Positions 38,779 to 51,124 of a stretch of 64,000 nucleotides of DNA are shown here, one piece after another. A program made the translations under genes and the position numbers. Numbering within the stretch: position 1 is the stretch's first letter; each line of letters opens with the position of its first letter. The notes under the pieces were generated by a model. It searched no databases, had not been told where the DNA came from, and saw only the letters and a list, made by a program, of their open reading frames with translations. The DNA is from Taxillus chinensis (Eukaryota; Streptophyta; Magnoliopsida; Santalales; Loranthaceae): NCBI GenBank assembly GCA_023512835.1, contig CM042088.1, forward strand, positions 42,246,271 to 42,310,270, in the 5' to 3' direction.

Positions 38779-39102
38779 TATAATACGTTAAGATAGTTGC
38801 TTGATGTTCAACAATAAAATTTCGATTGCCTCTTATTTTGATATATTCTATATATTTTTGGGTTTCCATAATTTTTATCTATATTTTGGTATTTCATTCA
38901 AATACATATAATCATTGTACGCAGCTAGCGTTTAGCATTAATTTATGTACACAAGAGTAATTTTATTTCCACCCTTTTATATATATAACAGCACGCCAAA
39001 AGATCAATAGATTCAAATGAAATGAAATGAACAGATTCAACTTTTTCCCAAACACGCAAAAATATATGCAGACATTGTTCTTTCGTAGCCTAAATTTGAG
39101 CA

Positions 39103-39107
39103 ATGTA
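39103..39107. repeat. Target site duplication (left), ATGTA
   Basis: ATGTA directly precedes the left LTR and recurs at 45239-45243 directly after the right LTR, the 5 bp duplication expected for Copia integration. Confidence 0.95.
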
Positions 39108-39576
39108 TGATAGATCTAAAAATTCAAGATTAAGCCTCATGTCAAAACATCAATAATCAAAATATAAGGAGACGTGCCTGATTCAGTCATGATCGTCAAT
39201 AGATGATTTGAAAACGATCCGTCTTCCAAATCGACACGCCTTAATTCTTTGGAGGATCACCCTCTCTCTCTTGTGATGGGACAAAGAGAATACGTTCGAA
39301 CGTGCGATATGGGGACTGACCGATGAATTATATAAAAGTTAATTTAATTAATTTATTAAATTAACTTTTTATTATTTCTAATTAGACCCATCAGCTAATA
39401 GAAATAATAAACCGGTCTCTGCACATTAGTACCTATATTTTTATTAGATGCATTTAAGTCCAATAAACCTTAAACCCTATTAATTCACTTTTAATTGGAC
39501 TTATTAAAAATATGATAGCCCTGCTATCAATGTACAATAATACACATGTAGCCCATATAATTGTTAAAATCCAACA
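39108..39576 (-). repeat. Copia 3' LTR (left copy, 469 bp)
   Basis: Begins TGATAGATCT and ends AATCCAACA. Compared by eye with the right copy it differs at about seven single bases and by one CT dinucleotide in a CT run. Confidence 0.95.
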
Positions 39577-39994
39577 ATCTCCCACTTGGGCTATATGTGT
39601 CACCTTATACTTGTACATTAATATATCTTTATGAGTACTCTTGAAAATTTGCTATCATAACCTTATGCATCTCAAAACAATCCGGTCCATCAATTATATT
39701 AATATAAGGATCAAAGTAGCCTTCGCTACAGTTAATATAGCTAAACCAATCAATGGTCACATATATTAATATATTTGAATGACATGGATCCAATATGGAT
39801 GTGCAGCATGGAAATTACATGCAAAATGAACAAACCATGTAATTCCAACTGGTCCTACCTTATACCTTAGTGAGATCATTTAAGAAAGTTCAAAACAGCA
39901 TATACTGAAAACTTTATTGCTGAAATAACCAAAACACAAAAATTTTACAACACATGTGTTTTACAATCAAATCGCACAAATGTACAAACTCCCA

Positions 39995-41643
39995 CTAAAA
40001 TTGTATATCCTGAAGAGATACAACACCCATACGAGCAGTGTGCTCAATAAACAATTTGGGTGATAATCCTTTAGTTAGCGGATCCGCAATCATAAGGTTT
40101 GTACCAATGTGCTCTATAGATATCTGTTTGTTTTGAACTCTTTCTTTTAGAATCAAGAACTTGATGTCAATATGCCTTGACTTCGTCGAGCTCCTGTTGT
40201 TATTGGAATAGAGGACTTCGACTTATTGTCACAAAATAACCTGAGTGGCCTTTCTATGCCATCCACAATATGCAACCCTGTGACAAAGTTCTTTAGCCAT
40301 ATTCCCAAATTAGATGCCTCATAGCATGCTATAAACTCCGTGCCATAGTGGAAGAAGCTATGAGTGATCGCTTGACACTCTTCCAAGATACTGCCCCACC
40401 AGGAAGCAAGAAAATACGACCTGATGTAGATTTCCTACTATCTTGGCATCCAAGAAAAATCGAATCGAATAACCGATGATCTCCAACTAATCGATTTCCT
40501 GTATGTGAGCATGTAATCCTTTGTTCTCTGTAAATAGCGAAAAACACGTTTGGCTGCTTTCCAGTGATCCAATCCTGGATTACTCAAATATCTCCCTAAT
40601 ATCCCAACAATGTACGCAATATTCGGACGCGTACAAACCTGTGCATACATTAGACTCCCTCTCTTTGAAGCATACGGAATCTTCGCATCTCTTGATTCTC
40701 AAAGTCATTTTTGGGGCATTGACTTAAAGTGAACTTATCTCCCTTAGATACAGGAGTATCACCTGGTTTACAATCCTGCATGCCAAATCTTTTAAGTACC
40801 TTTTCAATATAACCCTTTTGTGATAATCCAAGAATACCCCGAGAGCGATCCCGATGTATTTGGATTCCTAATACAAAAGAGGCATCACCAAGATCTTTCA
40901 TCTCAAAATTCTGTGTCAGAAATCTCTTGGTTTCATGCAATATACTGATATCATTACTGGCTAACAATATGTCATCGACATATAAAACCAGGAAAATATG
41001 CTTGCTCCCACTGAACTTATGATATACACAATCATCCATCAAGTTCATCTCAAAACCAAAAGAGATGACAACTTGATGGAACTTGTGATACCATTGACGA
41101 GACGCCTGCTTGAGCCCATAGATAGATTTCTTTAATTTGCAAACCACTTGCTTTGAGTCTCCTGACACAAAGGTTTCTGGTTGCACCATATATATTGTTT
41201 CTTCAATGTCACCATTTAGAAACGCAGTCTTTACATCCATCTGATGTAACTCAAGATCAAAATATGCCACTAATGCCATTATAGTTCTGAAAGAGTCTTT
41301 CGAAGAAACCTGGAGAGAAAGTCTCTTTATAATCAATGCCTTTCTTCTGTGTGAAGCCCTTAGCAACAAGACGCGCCTTATATCTTTCTACATTACCTCT
41401 TGAATCCTTCTTGGTTTTAAATATCCATTTACAACCAATAGGTTTCACTCCTTCAGGCAAAGGAGTAAGATCACATACGTCATTGTCCTTCATAGATTTA
41501 ATCTCTTCACACATAGCATCAATCCACCGTTGAGAGTTTGAACTTTCCATAGCTTGACGAACAGTGATAGGATCATCTTCCACCAAGCCTATGCCATCTT
41601 CATGTTCCCCGGAGAAAAACAATATAATCATCTGAAATTGCAC
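39995..41643 (-). pseudogene. Copia reverse transcriptase and RNase H, broken frames
   Basis: From 41643 down: the inter-domain region leading into the reverse transcriptase ([30 protein letters not shown]), a one-base insertion near 41310 (YKETFSPG...), then the main block 41369-40650 with QMDVKTAFLNGDIEETIYMV, SIYGLKQASRQW and the catalytic LVLYVDDILLAS. Further frame changes follow in the RNase H part (TRPNIAYIVGILGRYLSNPG, SRKSTSG, EFIACYEASN, FCDNKS). The end is recognisable as IEHTARMGVVSL with a stop at 39995. Typical of a decayed plant Copia polyprotein. Confidence 0.9.
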
Positions 41644-41743
41644 TTCTCCTTTCTCTAGTGGATCTCCTTAATGGCATTGGTTCTAGAGGTTGTAGAGTTT
41701 GTTCTTCTGGAACAACTGTTTGATTAGGAGATATAATGACATT

Positions 41744-42200
41744 ATCTAAGTCCGGAGTTGCTTCTTGAACAATGTCGGTATAAGAATCCGATTCGATCAT
41801 TGCCAATAGCAATTGGAGGAAAATCTATGTCTTCCTCATCAAAGACAAAGTCATTTACTCTTTCTCCCCTTGCAAACTCGACATCTTCAAAGAACCTGAT
41901 ATAAAAAAAAACAAGACCAACCTTCTTTTTTTTTTTTTTTATTTTTGGAATCAAAACGAGACTAAACTTTCCATTTCCAAAAGAACAGGAATAACCAAAT
42001 TTGTCCAGAACAGAAATGAAAATTAAATTCCACCTAAAAGACGAAACGACAAAAGTTTCTTTCAAATCCAAATAAGAACCAGTCTTTAGCAACAATCTAA
42101 ATGTCTCAATTGCCTCAACTGTAACTGACTTGCCATCCCCAACATAGATGTATGTCTCACCATCACTTGGTTTTAGGAAGCTCAGGCAACCCTTTCTTTG
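41744..42200 (-). pseudogene. Copia pre-integrase region fused to post-integrase region
   Basis: KPSDGETYIYVGDGKSVTV and DLKETFVVSSFRWNLIFISV, then YSCSFGNGKFSLV, match the pre-integrase zone. After an A-rich joint (plus-strand T run 41926-41940) the frame continues FFEDVEFARGERVNDFVFDE, which in intact relatives lies beyond the integrase. The HHCC and DDE integrase core is therefore missing. The upstream end joins the gag tail at about 42180-42200, where the protease DSG motif should have been. Confidence 0.75.
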
Positions 42201-42954
42201 CACGCCAAGCGTGATAATTTGTACAATTCTTCTTAATATGTCCTGCGGCACCACAGAAGAAACAAGTATTCCCATTTGGTGCCTTATGTTGTTTCTTTTG
42301 TGGAGGTTGAACTGCAATAGCCTTATCGGCTTTTCTTTTTTGATACCTTTTGTCTTTTGAGGTACTAGCAATATGAGCACTTTCTGTCTTATCCAGCTTC
42401 AATCGTTCCTCCTCTTGGACACAGTGAGAGATGAGCTCATTAAGAGACCAAGTCTCCTTTTGACAGTTATAGCTCACTTTGAACTGATTAAACTGTGCTG
42501 GCAGAGATATTAATACCAAATGCACTAACAACGCCTCGAAAAGATCCAACTTGAGTGCTTTTAATTTTGAAGTCGTATGAGACATCTCCATAATATACTC
42601 CCTTATGTTTCCTTTCCCACTATATCTCATTGAGATCAGACTCGCAAGAAGTGTACTAGTCTCTGTCTTTTCACTTTTAGCAAACCTTTTCTCGAGATCC
42701 TGAAGAAAACCTTTAGCCGTGATGACCTCATCAGACATGGTGCCTCTGAAAGATTCTGGAATGGCACGTTTCATAATCATCAAACTGATACGGTTTGATC
42801 GTTCCCACCTTTCCATCTCCCTCTTTTCATCAAGGGTACTCTGAGCAGTGAGATTAGCTGGTTTATCAACCCGTAAAGAAAGATCCAAATCCATGACTCC
42901 AAGAACAATAAGAACATTCTCTTGCCATGTTTTGAAGTTCGTGCCATTCAACAT
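42163..42954 (-). CDS. Copia Gag (capsid and zinc knuckle)
   Basis: Open 263-codon frame of a Copia Gag beginning MLNGTNFKTWQENVLIVLGV, with a UBN2/retrotrans_gag-like body (FLQDLEKRFAKSE, MRYSGKGNIREYI, WSLNELISHCVQEEERLK) and the zinc knuckle CFFCGAAGHIKKNC (CX2CX4HX4C). It would form particles that package the element RNA. The true start may lie a little upstream, since relatives have residues before MLNG. The final PELPKTK is out of frame relative to relatives because the protease segment was deleted. Confidence 0.85.
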   Translation of the reverse strand: MLNGTNFKTWQENVLIVLGVMDLDLSLRVDKPANLTAQSTLDEKREMERWERSNRISLMIMKRAIPESFRGTMSDEVITAKGFLQDLEKRFAKSEKTETSTLLASLISMRYSGKGNIREYIMEMSHTTSKLKALKLDLFEALLVHLVLISLPAQFNQFKVSYNCQKETWSLNELISHCVQEEERLKLDKTESAHIASTSKDKRYQKRKADKAIAVQPPQKKQHKAPNGNTCFFCGAAGHIKKNCTNYHAWRAKKGLPELPKTK

Positions 42955-44032
42955 AGGAATAGAATTAACACTAGCGGAGACATTCGCAACAAAGAGACAA
43001 CTGATTCAGAGAACAAAACATGCTCACATAAGTCCTTAATCCAAATTCTTTAATAATACATTCAAATAATGGTAAAACCCCATCTCAAGATACGGACACT
43101 CCATTAATATTTTATCTTTGGACAAATTATTAACTTGTAATTGGTATCTTGATATAGTAATTAAATATCGATAATAAAAACATATCAAATAATAAATCTT
43201 CCTTTGGGCCGATTAATTATTAATATGTAAACCAAATAATTATCACACATTTATTACCATAGGTATGAATGTAATCATATTAGACATAAGTCTTCCTTTG
43301 GGCCAACCAATACCCATATAATTACATTCACACAATAACCTTTTATATTTTAAAATTAATTAACTTTCCACAAGAGAGGCCACTTTAATGACATGTTGCA
43401 AAAATTAATTTATCTTAAAATATATATCTTAAACATACCAATATTTGAATTTACAATTACTTTACATAATAAACCAATATTAATACCATTTTGGCCTAAA
43501 AAAGTGCTTTTACCCTTTTGCATGCTTATAATTGATAATATACATATTATCTCTTTTCTCAATTTTGAGTAATTTAATTTTATTAAATTAAATTTTAGAT
43601 AATATCGTATTGTACAATATGCTGCAACTTCAAGCACCAAAAACAATTTTGGACAAATCCATATTTAATATACCAAATCCGAATAACACTAATTTGCAAA
43701 GCGATTTTTAAACTAATTCAGCCAAAATATATGGAATTAATAAAATTAAAATCTCATTAGTATTCCACATAAATTTTACATATCCAACCATCAAATCAAA
43801 ACTTAATCCATTTCAATTTATTGATATAAAATCCAAATCAATCCATATCAATAAAATGGGTATACTAAAATTTCTTTATTCTTGAACTAGGAAATATATG
43901 TAAATGACCATCACATACATGATTTTATATTTGATTATAAAATAAAACCCACGTAACCCAACCCAATTCAAAAAAACTGATGAATTATCGGAGACACATA
44001 TGATAGCAAAATCGACAAATAGCATTTGTGCC

Positions 44033-44033
<1 letters not shown>

Positions 44034-44098
<65 letters not shown>
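44034..44098. repeat. (AT)n(GT)n microsatellite inside the Copia leader
   Basis: AT repeats at 44036-44072 run into GT repeats to 44098. A second pure AT tract lies at 44402-44445. Both are between the 5' LTR and gag of the Copia element. Confidence 0.9.
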
Positions 44099-44398
44099 AC
44101 ATGAGAATATCTAATTCAGTACAGTGACAATCGGTATATGCCCAGATAAATGGGATTGCAAGTTGGATATTTGGAACAAAACAGAACCATAAGAATTTCC
44201 ACGCAAAAATCAACATAAAAACAGAACCACAAAAAATTAGATTTACAATCGGTACATATGCCCAGACCAAAACAAAACGTGTCAAATCAAATCACTCATA
44301 GTTGTGGCATTAATAGATTTCTAAACATTAGCATCAGCATCATACGAACCCTCAAATTATTTTCAGAATATCAAGAAATCAATACTGCATATACACAC

Positions 44399-44450
<52 letters not shown>

Positions 44451-44767
44451 AGTACGATCAATACAATAAATTTATATATATGTACTACGATTACATGATT
44501 TGACCCGAAACCAAAAGCTAAGTAAGGGTCATTCGGGCCATTGAAATTAACGAAACGAAATGGGTCACATCAAATCAATTTACAATTAAATTCAATCTTA
44601 CACCGAATTAAATTGGATAATTGTTTGATTTGATTAAAAAAATTTGGCAGGATCCATAAACATCAAAAACTGCATAAACGAATTGTGATATCCGATAACA
44701 ACATCCGATATTTGATATCCTCGAAAACCAAAATCGATGATTTGACAGGAGGTGGCTCGATACCAAT

Positions 44768-45238
44768 TGATAGATCTAAAAATTCAAGATTAAGCCTCAT
44801 GTCAAAACATCAATAATCAAAATATAAGGAGACGTACCTGATTCAGTCATGATCGTCAATAGATGATTTGAAAACGATCCGTCTTCCAAATCGACACGCC
44901 TTAATTCTTTGGAGGATCACCCTCTCTCTCTCTTGTGATGGGACAAAGAGAATACGTTCGAACATGCGATATGGGGATTGACCGATGAATTATATAAAAG
45001 TTAATTTAATTAATTTATTAAATTAACTTTTTATTATTTCTAATTAGACCCATCAGCTAATAGAAATAATAAATCGGCCTCTGCACATTAGTACCTATAT
45101 TTTTATTAGATGCATTTAAGTCCAATAAACCTTAAATCCTATTAATTCACTTTTAATTGGACTTATTAAAAATATGATAGCCCTACTATCAATGTACAAT
45201 AATACACATGTAGCCCATATAATTGTTAAAATCCAACA
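44768..45238 (-). repeat. Copia 5' LTR (right copy, 471 bp)
   Basis: Begins TGATAGATCT and ends AATCCAACA, followed by ATGTA. As the 5' LTR of a minus-strand element it would hold the promoter; TATATAAAAG on the plus strand at about 44992-45001 is an AT-rich candidate only. Confidence 0.95.
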
Positions 45239-45243
45239 ATGTA
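45239..45243. repeat. Target site duplication (right), ATGTA
   Basis: Matches 39103-39107 exactly. Confidence 0.95.
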
Positions 45244-46498
45244 AGGAAACACAATAGATGTACATCATTTCCTTAACTACTTTTAAAACTCTATTCAGAC
45301 CAGCCAGCAATATTGCTTTTTCCTTGCCCGACTACAAGTTTGAGGTGGTTCATATCAACAAAGACCGCTACGTTACTGCAGAATGTGGTCTGAGATTAGG
45401 GGTGAACAAAAGGGCCCCTCCACCTCCTATGATCGATCGTATTGACCACTTGACCAGTCGGAGTTGGGTGTGTCTTTCAATCCAAAAAAAGGGGCTTTTA
45501 CGAATGCAGTGCTCGAGCCGAGTACGGCGACGTATATATTTTATACTATTTTATTTATTTTTAATGATTGAAAAATTGAATTCCTACTATGTTTTAAATT
45601 TGAATTTTAATTAATATGAACCGGTTTGCTTTGATAAGAGAACTTATATCGCAATCTCTTATTATATATTAAGCAATCGCAAGAACCTAACCATTTATAT
45701 TTCATTCTAATATTTTTATTTTGGCTTAATAAACTCATATATTTCAAAAACAACTATACATAAGATATATATTATAAAATTTAAATCTCACAAATATGAT
45801 TGTTAAAATTTATGAATATTTATACAATATAATTGTAATCTTATACATTAATAACAAAATCAACAAAACAAATAATTTTTAATTTTTAAGAAACCAATAT
45901 TAAAAATAAAAAAATTGATCCCATAACATCAATTCTGATTCAATCATAAATCAAGTTTTTTTTATCCAATTTACTAAACTTTTATACTTAAGTATCAATT
46001 AGCATCTCTAATAAATTTAGATAAATTTTATTAAATAAGCTAAATATACCTTTGGCTAACAATATTTCTAGAAGTGTGTTTAAGAATTTTTTGCTTAAAT
46101 TTATTTTTCCTAATTTACCCTTTTAAACCCATTAGCAGATCGATTTGCATTAATTGCATAACATAATATTGTATTGTCCTGTCTCTTTGGTTTGTCCTAC
46201 TTGACCTTGATTTATTTTCTTATTTCTTATTTTGTTAGTTTGCCTGTGTCTTTTTTTTTTCGCATTCGCATCAATCTTGTTTTGTTTTGTTTTTGGATTT
46301 TGTTGGCTCAACTTGATTTTGGGAAAAACATCAAAGGGGTGAAGGTACGTAGGCGATTGTTATGTTAGGTGGCTCGTGATAGAGAATAATTGTTTTTTTT
46401 TTAAATCTTCACTTAACATTCCTAAATTAATTTTTTTTTTAATTTATGATTTAAACAAGGCTTCTTTGACTATGCGAGATTGAAATTGAAACATAATT
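45244..46498. other. Intergenic, nothing recognised
   Basis: AT-rich sequence. A frame at 45258-45614 starts with a plausible-looking stretch (LPDYKFEVVHINKDRYVTAE) but matches no family I know and soon turns low-complexity. Confidence 0.4.
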
Positions 46499-46503
46499 GA
46501 AAC

Positions 46504-46678
46504 TGTTGGGATGTTTGTTCCACATCGCTTAATGACGAAAAGTTAAGGCATATATAAGAAGAAAAAAGGCTTTAAATGTTTCGACGCGTTTTAAAGCCGT
46601 GCGGGCCGATAATGGCGAGCCCAAAGCGACGATGATCGTGACACTTAATCGGGTCTTTATCTATGCCTGATTCTAACA
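46504..46678 (+). repeat. TRIM left terminal repeat (175 bp)
   Basis: Begins TGTTGGGATGTTTGTTCCAC and ends CTAACA. Preceded by GAAAC. Confidence 0.92.
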
Positions 46679-46935
46679 AACTGGATCGAGCCCAGTTGTC
46701 CTGTTGTTATCCCCAGTTAAGTGTTCCGTAATATCGAAAGTCTTCTCGGCGTTGTGTGATCGAGCGGCGTGTCCCGTTAGTGCGGCGGTATCCGGGTTAT
46801 GATGTCATTTTAATATCAAACCGGTTTGATCTCTCTACAAGGCGTGGATTGAGGGGAGTTACAATAAAAATCCCCGGGCAGAAGGTGTGTCTTCAACCTA
46901 CCGGTATACGGTCGATGTGTGACAAAAGGGGAGAT

Positions 46936-47110
46936 TGTTGGGATGTTTGTTCCACATCGCTTAATGACGAAAAAGTTAAGGCATATATAAGAAGAAAGAA
47001 GACTTTAAATATTACGATGCGTTTTAAAGCCGTGCGGGCCGATGTGACGAGCCCAAAGCGGACAGTATCGTGACACTTAATCGGGTCTTTATCTATGCCC
47101 GATTCTAACA
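46936..47110 (+). repeat. TRIM right terminal repeat (175 bp)
   Basis: Same ends as the left copy, with scattered substitutions and balanced short indels. Followed by GAAAC. Confidence 0.92.
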
Positions 47111-49479
47111 GAAACAACCCCTAAATCGTTCTGTTACGAGCATATGGAGAGTCAATTGCCGATTTCAAATTGAGGGACATGCGAACCATGGTTTGAATCA
47201 TGTAACATTCTTCCTAGCTAATTAATAGTTTAGGAGATTGGACGTAACAGCCATATATGGAGGTTTGCGCAATGTAGCTAGTGGGCTCGGTTGTCTCTTT
47301 TCGGAGGAGGACGCCATAAGACCTGTCGGGAAGACCGAGCTGATTAATTACAAGCCCCAACGCTCGCTACATCACATCACTTCCGACGTTAGTGCTTTGG
47401 TCGGATGAACTTAATTTTACCAAAATATTATGCAGAGACGATTGATTACTTATTGCAAATTTGCGAGTGCATCGATCGACGCGTAGAGGGGATGAAAATC
47501 ATCCTTCTCTCGAAGAACTTCCCAAGTGACGGCTTCCAACAATCCAAGGCTGATCGATGCACTCCAGAATCCAAACAGGAAGCTTGAGCAATTGAAACTC
47601 GATCATTCCAGAGCCAAGATCTATTCCCAAACCTGTAAGTATGTTTACTACGTACAGACTCACTGACTGTTGTTACTACTTCCAAAAAATCCTTATAAAT
47701 TTACATTTGAGAATGTCAAATGTGGTGGGGGGGCGAAGCAATTTGTAGCCCACCACCACCACCCATGGAAAATGACATATGAGGTAAAGTTGCCTCAAGC
47801 GTGTCTTAGTTTCATCCACGTTTCTTGAATAATCTTTTTTTTGTCGCCCCCTTTGTGTGGATCCTTCCCTAGGTGGAGTTGAGTTAGGCTAGTCATTTTC
47901 ATAATTCACATATGTTTTAAAATTCTTTATATTAATTTACACCCGAATAATGTCACTCATATCCACTTTCACATGCACAGCGCAGCACAGATCAAGATGG
48001 AGTATGTGGTAGAGTAGAGTCGGTGACATACTAGTAGCTCTATATTGGGAGAATAGAGATACTGATACATCGAGATCTCTGGCCTAGGGGCTTAGACTTT
48101 GACCTTTTTGGCTCATAATTCCCTGTGCAATGAATCACTTGTCAACAAGCATCCAAAACCACTTTTAAACAAAGTGTTGGACAGGACAAAAAATTAAAGT
48201 GATTGCATATATTTCTAATATATCAAAAGGGGTGGTTGGACAGTAATGCCAAAACAGTGCCACCATATAAAGCGAAAGCAAGGCCTGTCTCTGCCCCTAT
48301 GCAATTCTGTCCTTAGCTTTATTTCATTTTTTGAAAGAGACATCTTTGTCTTTAACTTTACAAAAGGCTGACCATAGCAGACCAGGCCATCATGCCTCTT
48401 GATAACCCTAAAATAGCACAAACCAACCAGCCCCCTCCTCTTTCTTTTTTTTTTTTTAATAAAAAGTTTATTTCTGCGTTATTATTATTCATCTGATGAG
48501 ATTGTACACAAAATGAAGTGCATGGGGATGTATATTTTGTTTTTTTCCTTTCGTTTTCACTTTTCAAAAATGTTTCTGAAAAAAATAAATGATCCAGATT
48601 TTATTGACCACAAGGCAGTCACGGTGGATGGAAGGATACCACAAAAATAAAACAAAGAAAAAAATATCGCATATTGTATTGTTAGCCAATCCAATCGCAT
48701 TGAAGGTATTAATGTATATATATATATATATATCTTACATGTAATATTACTCTTATTTTATATATTAATGAGTAACAAATTCCTATATTCATCATAAATA
48801 TCCTAATAGATTATTGAAGGCCTAATAATTTACATCAAGAATCAAAGATCATATATCTATCTGTTTCGCGTCGCATAAAGTATTGTGCTAAATAATTTAA
48901 TATTTTCTTATCTTAATTTAATCTTATTTGTTTTCTTGTTTTTGCAAACACCCAAATCACGGTATCTTATACTTTTTTTTATCAAGGCTAAAAGATATTT
49001 TGCCTACATTTTGCATTTTTTTTTAAAAATAATAATAATTTTGGCCCTAGCAATCAATTTTTTGTTTCGTAATTTATTTGATTTTATGGAAGGCAAGCAT
49101 ATAAGAAAACTAATTCACACCCTCTTCCTTGATTGCGTGTCCAGCAGTGTATTGCTTTTTTATAGTGACACGGATTACGAGACGATTGGTAGTCCACAAC
49201 CAATGCTAGCCCAACACGTCATTGGAAAATTTTCGAACTCAGCGTCCAGCCCCACCCGGTGTGCAAACCCCACCCGAATTCATCAAAACTTGTCATTGCC
49301 AAGTTTGCACGTCAACCCGTCGTTTTAGGATCCGCATACCCAATTTAGGCCTTCCCACAATCCATCACACCCTCCGTTTTTACCCTCTTTCGGACCCATC
49401 AATCTTGGCATTCTCCCTTCAGTTTTCTTGAAATTAATGCAGCCTCCCTTGCGGTAATTACACCGAACACTCCAATTCG

Positions 49480-49785
49480 GTTATTAAATTTATAGATTTA
49501 AATTATTTTTTATTTTTTAAACAAATATATACTATAATAATTTTTTTAAATTATTTTTTTAATATTTAAATAATATTTTACATATTTTTATTTAATAATA
49601 TATTTTAAATAATTTAGTACAAAATAAAAGTAAAAAAATGTAAAAGTGTGAGAAAAATTTTTATATGTACTTTAATAATTATATAAAATAAATAGTATTT
49701 TCTAAAATATTAGAAAATATCGTATAAACTTTATAAAAAATTAAATATAAAATTTCCTTGCGATGATTTTATGACATTTTAACGA
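49480..49785 (+). repeat. Dispersed AT-rich repeat, copy 3
   Basis: Shares TTTATAGATTTAAATTATTT with copy 2, and GATGATTTTATGAC-type sequence near its right end with copy 1. More diverged and apparently shorter at the right end. Confidence 0.5.
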
Positions 49786-51124
49786 AAATCGGTTTGTGAT
49801 GTTTCATGTATCACACCCAAGAAGACAAGGGATTGATAGATGGTCACCTAAATAGGACTCTCTCTAGGGTGTTGCCCAAAACCTGTTACAACCTCACTCT
49901 ATACCATACACAAACCATATAATAAACACTTCACTTATATAACAACAAGTCATGTCATAAATATGATCACTAACTCAAAAACGTGGTGTCTCACTAGTAA
50001 ATAACCTCAAATGTACACATAGGTCTCAATCTCAAAACGTTAAAATGTCTTAACCATAACAACAATTTAAAGAAAGAAAGCTAAATTGAAAAGGGAATGT
50101 TCGTGCCTCCACAATGGGGTAATTTCCCATCTCCTACTAGAACTCGTAGAAAGAGATATTCAAGGTGAGTGAATAAATCATAGTTCAGGAGGGATTATGA
50201 CTCTCAAAACCAACTCAACATCTCTACCTCTATATGCTTAGTGGATTCATGTGTCTGTGTAGTGTAACAATGCATCAGTTCTCATTCACATAATCACAGT
50301 TCAAATAAGAAAAAAAACACAAAATGGGTTTGTCCACTTTAGGATGTTCTCATGCCCACTCTCATGAATGAGACCCCAACACAAAAAGGAGACCTCAATA
50401 CTCATGCCCACTTTATGATCATCCCCTCAATGGGACCTCAATGCTCAAGTAAAAATAAATGGAATAACTAAAACAATATACAAACTTCTCATTGGTAATA
50501 TCACACGCAAGGAAAAACGTCATACGTTCAAACATAGTTAACACACCTCAAATACACCAACTTAGTTCTCAAAACTCTCTACAATGACCACAAACCTCAA
50601 TAGGTCGCCATAACTATGATAACTCTCCATATAAGCCAAATAGGGTCGATTACACTATATTTTGGTTAATCTAGCTCCCAGATCAACCACTTCACATTGA
50701 CCACGTCGACCACCCACATCAATCATATCAACCAAACTATGAAGAAATGTCTCCAGAGTCTCCTATGGTTGACCTCGACTGACACTAGGTGAGGTCAACT
50801 ACATCAACCAGCCCATATCAACCACACTACGTCGACCCTGTCGATGTTATACTTCACTTCCAACGGACTCCTCATTTAGTTTTACCCAAAACTTCATTTC
50901 TAACACCCCAAACAAGATTTTTAAGCCATGAACATTAATCCTAAACATATCCTTTGCACTCAAACATATTTATATGAATTATAGCACAAATATTCACACA
51001 TTACACATTATAAGAATAAGATTACAGTTCTAACACCTATACTTCCATAACTATTAACTAAGAACAAGGGAGGATAAAGGAAACAGAACTACCTACATTT
51101 TGTCACAAATTAGACAAACATCAG

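Larger units (their letters stand above)
39108..45238 (-). mobile_element. Ty1/Copia LTR retrotransposon, complete ends, internally deleted
   Basis: A 6.1 kb element on the minus strand with near-identical 5'-TG...CA-3' LTRs and ATGTA duplications on both sides. Just inside the right (5') LTR, the minus strand reads TGGTATCGAGCC, close to the initiator-Met tRNA primer site TGGTATCAGAGCC. Just inside the left (3') LTR it reads CCCAAGTGGGAGATTGTTGG, a purine tract plus LTR start. Order on the minus strand: leader, gag, remains of the pre-integrase region, reverse transcriptase, RNase H. Protease active-site sequence and the integrase core are absent and several frames are broken, so it cannot move by itself. 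The leader of about 1.8 kb is long for a Copia element. It lies 0.5 kb downstream of NIP5;1. Confidence 0.95.
46504..47110 (+). mobile_element. TRIM (terminal-repeat retrotransposon in miniature), complete
   Basis: A 607 bp element with 175 bp direct terminal repeats (46504-46678 and 46936-47110), each TGTTGGGATG...GATTCTAACA. GAAAC target duplications flank it (46499-46503 and 47111-47115). A polypurine tract AAAAGGGGAGAT precedes the right repeat. The internal region (257 bp) has no gene; the frame at 46756-47073 runs out of it into the repeat and is spurious. After the left repeat TGGATCGAGCCCAG resembles a degenerate Met-tRNA primer site. It would need proteins from another LTR element to move. 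The repeats differ at many sites, so it is older than the Copia copy nearby. Confidence 0.92.

Noticed and set aside
46756..47117. 105-residue frame and an opposite-strand frame
   Set aside because: They lie across the internal region and right terminal repeat of the TRIM and have no domain.
48885..49431. 147-residue and 69-residue frames
   Set aside because: The first half is low-complexity Phe/Leu/Ile from T-rich DNA and the rest matches nothing known to me.
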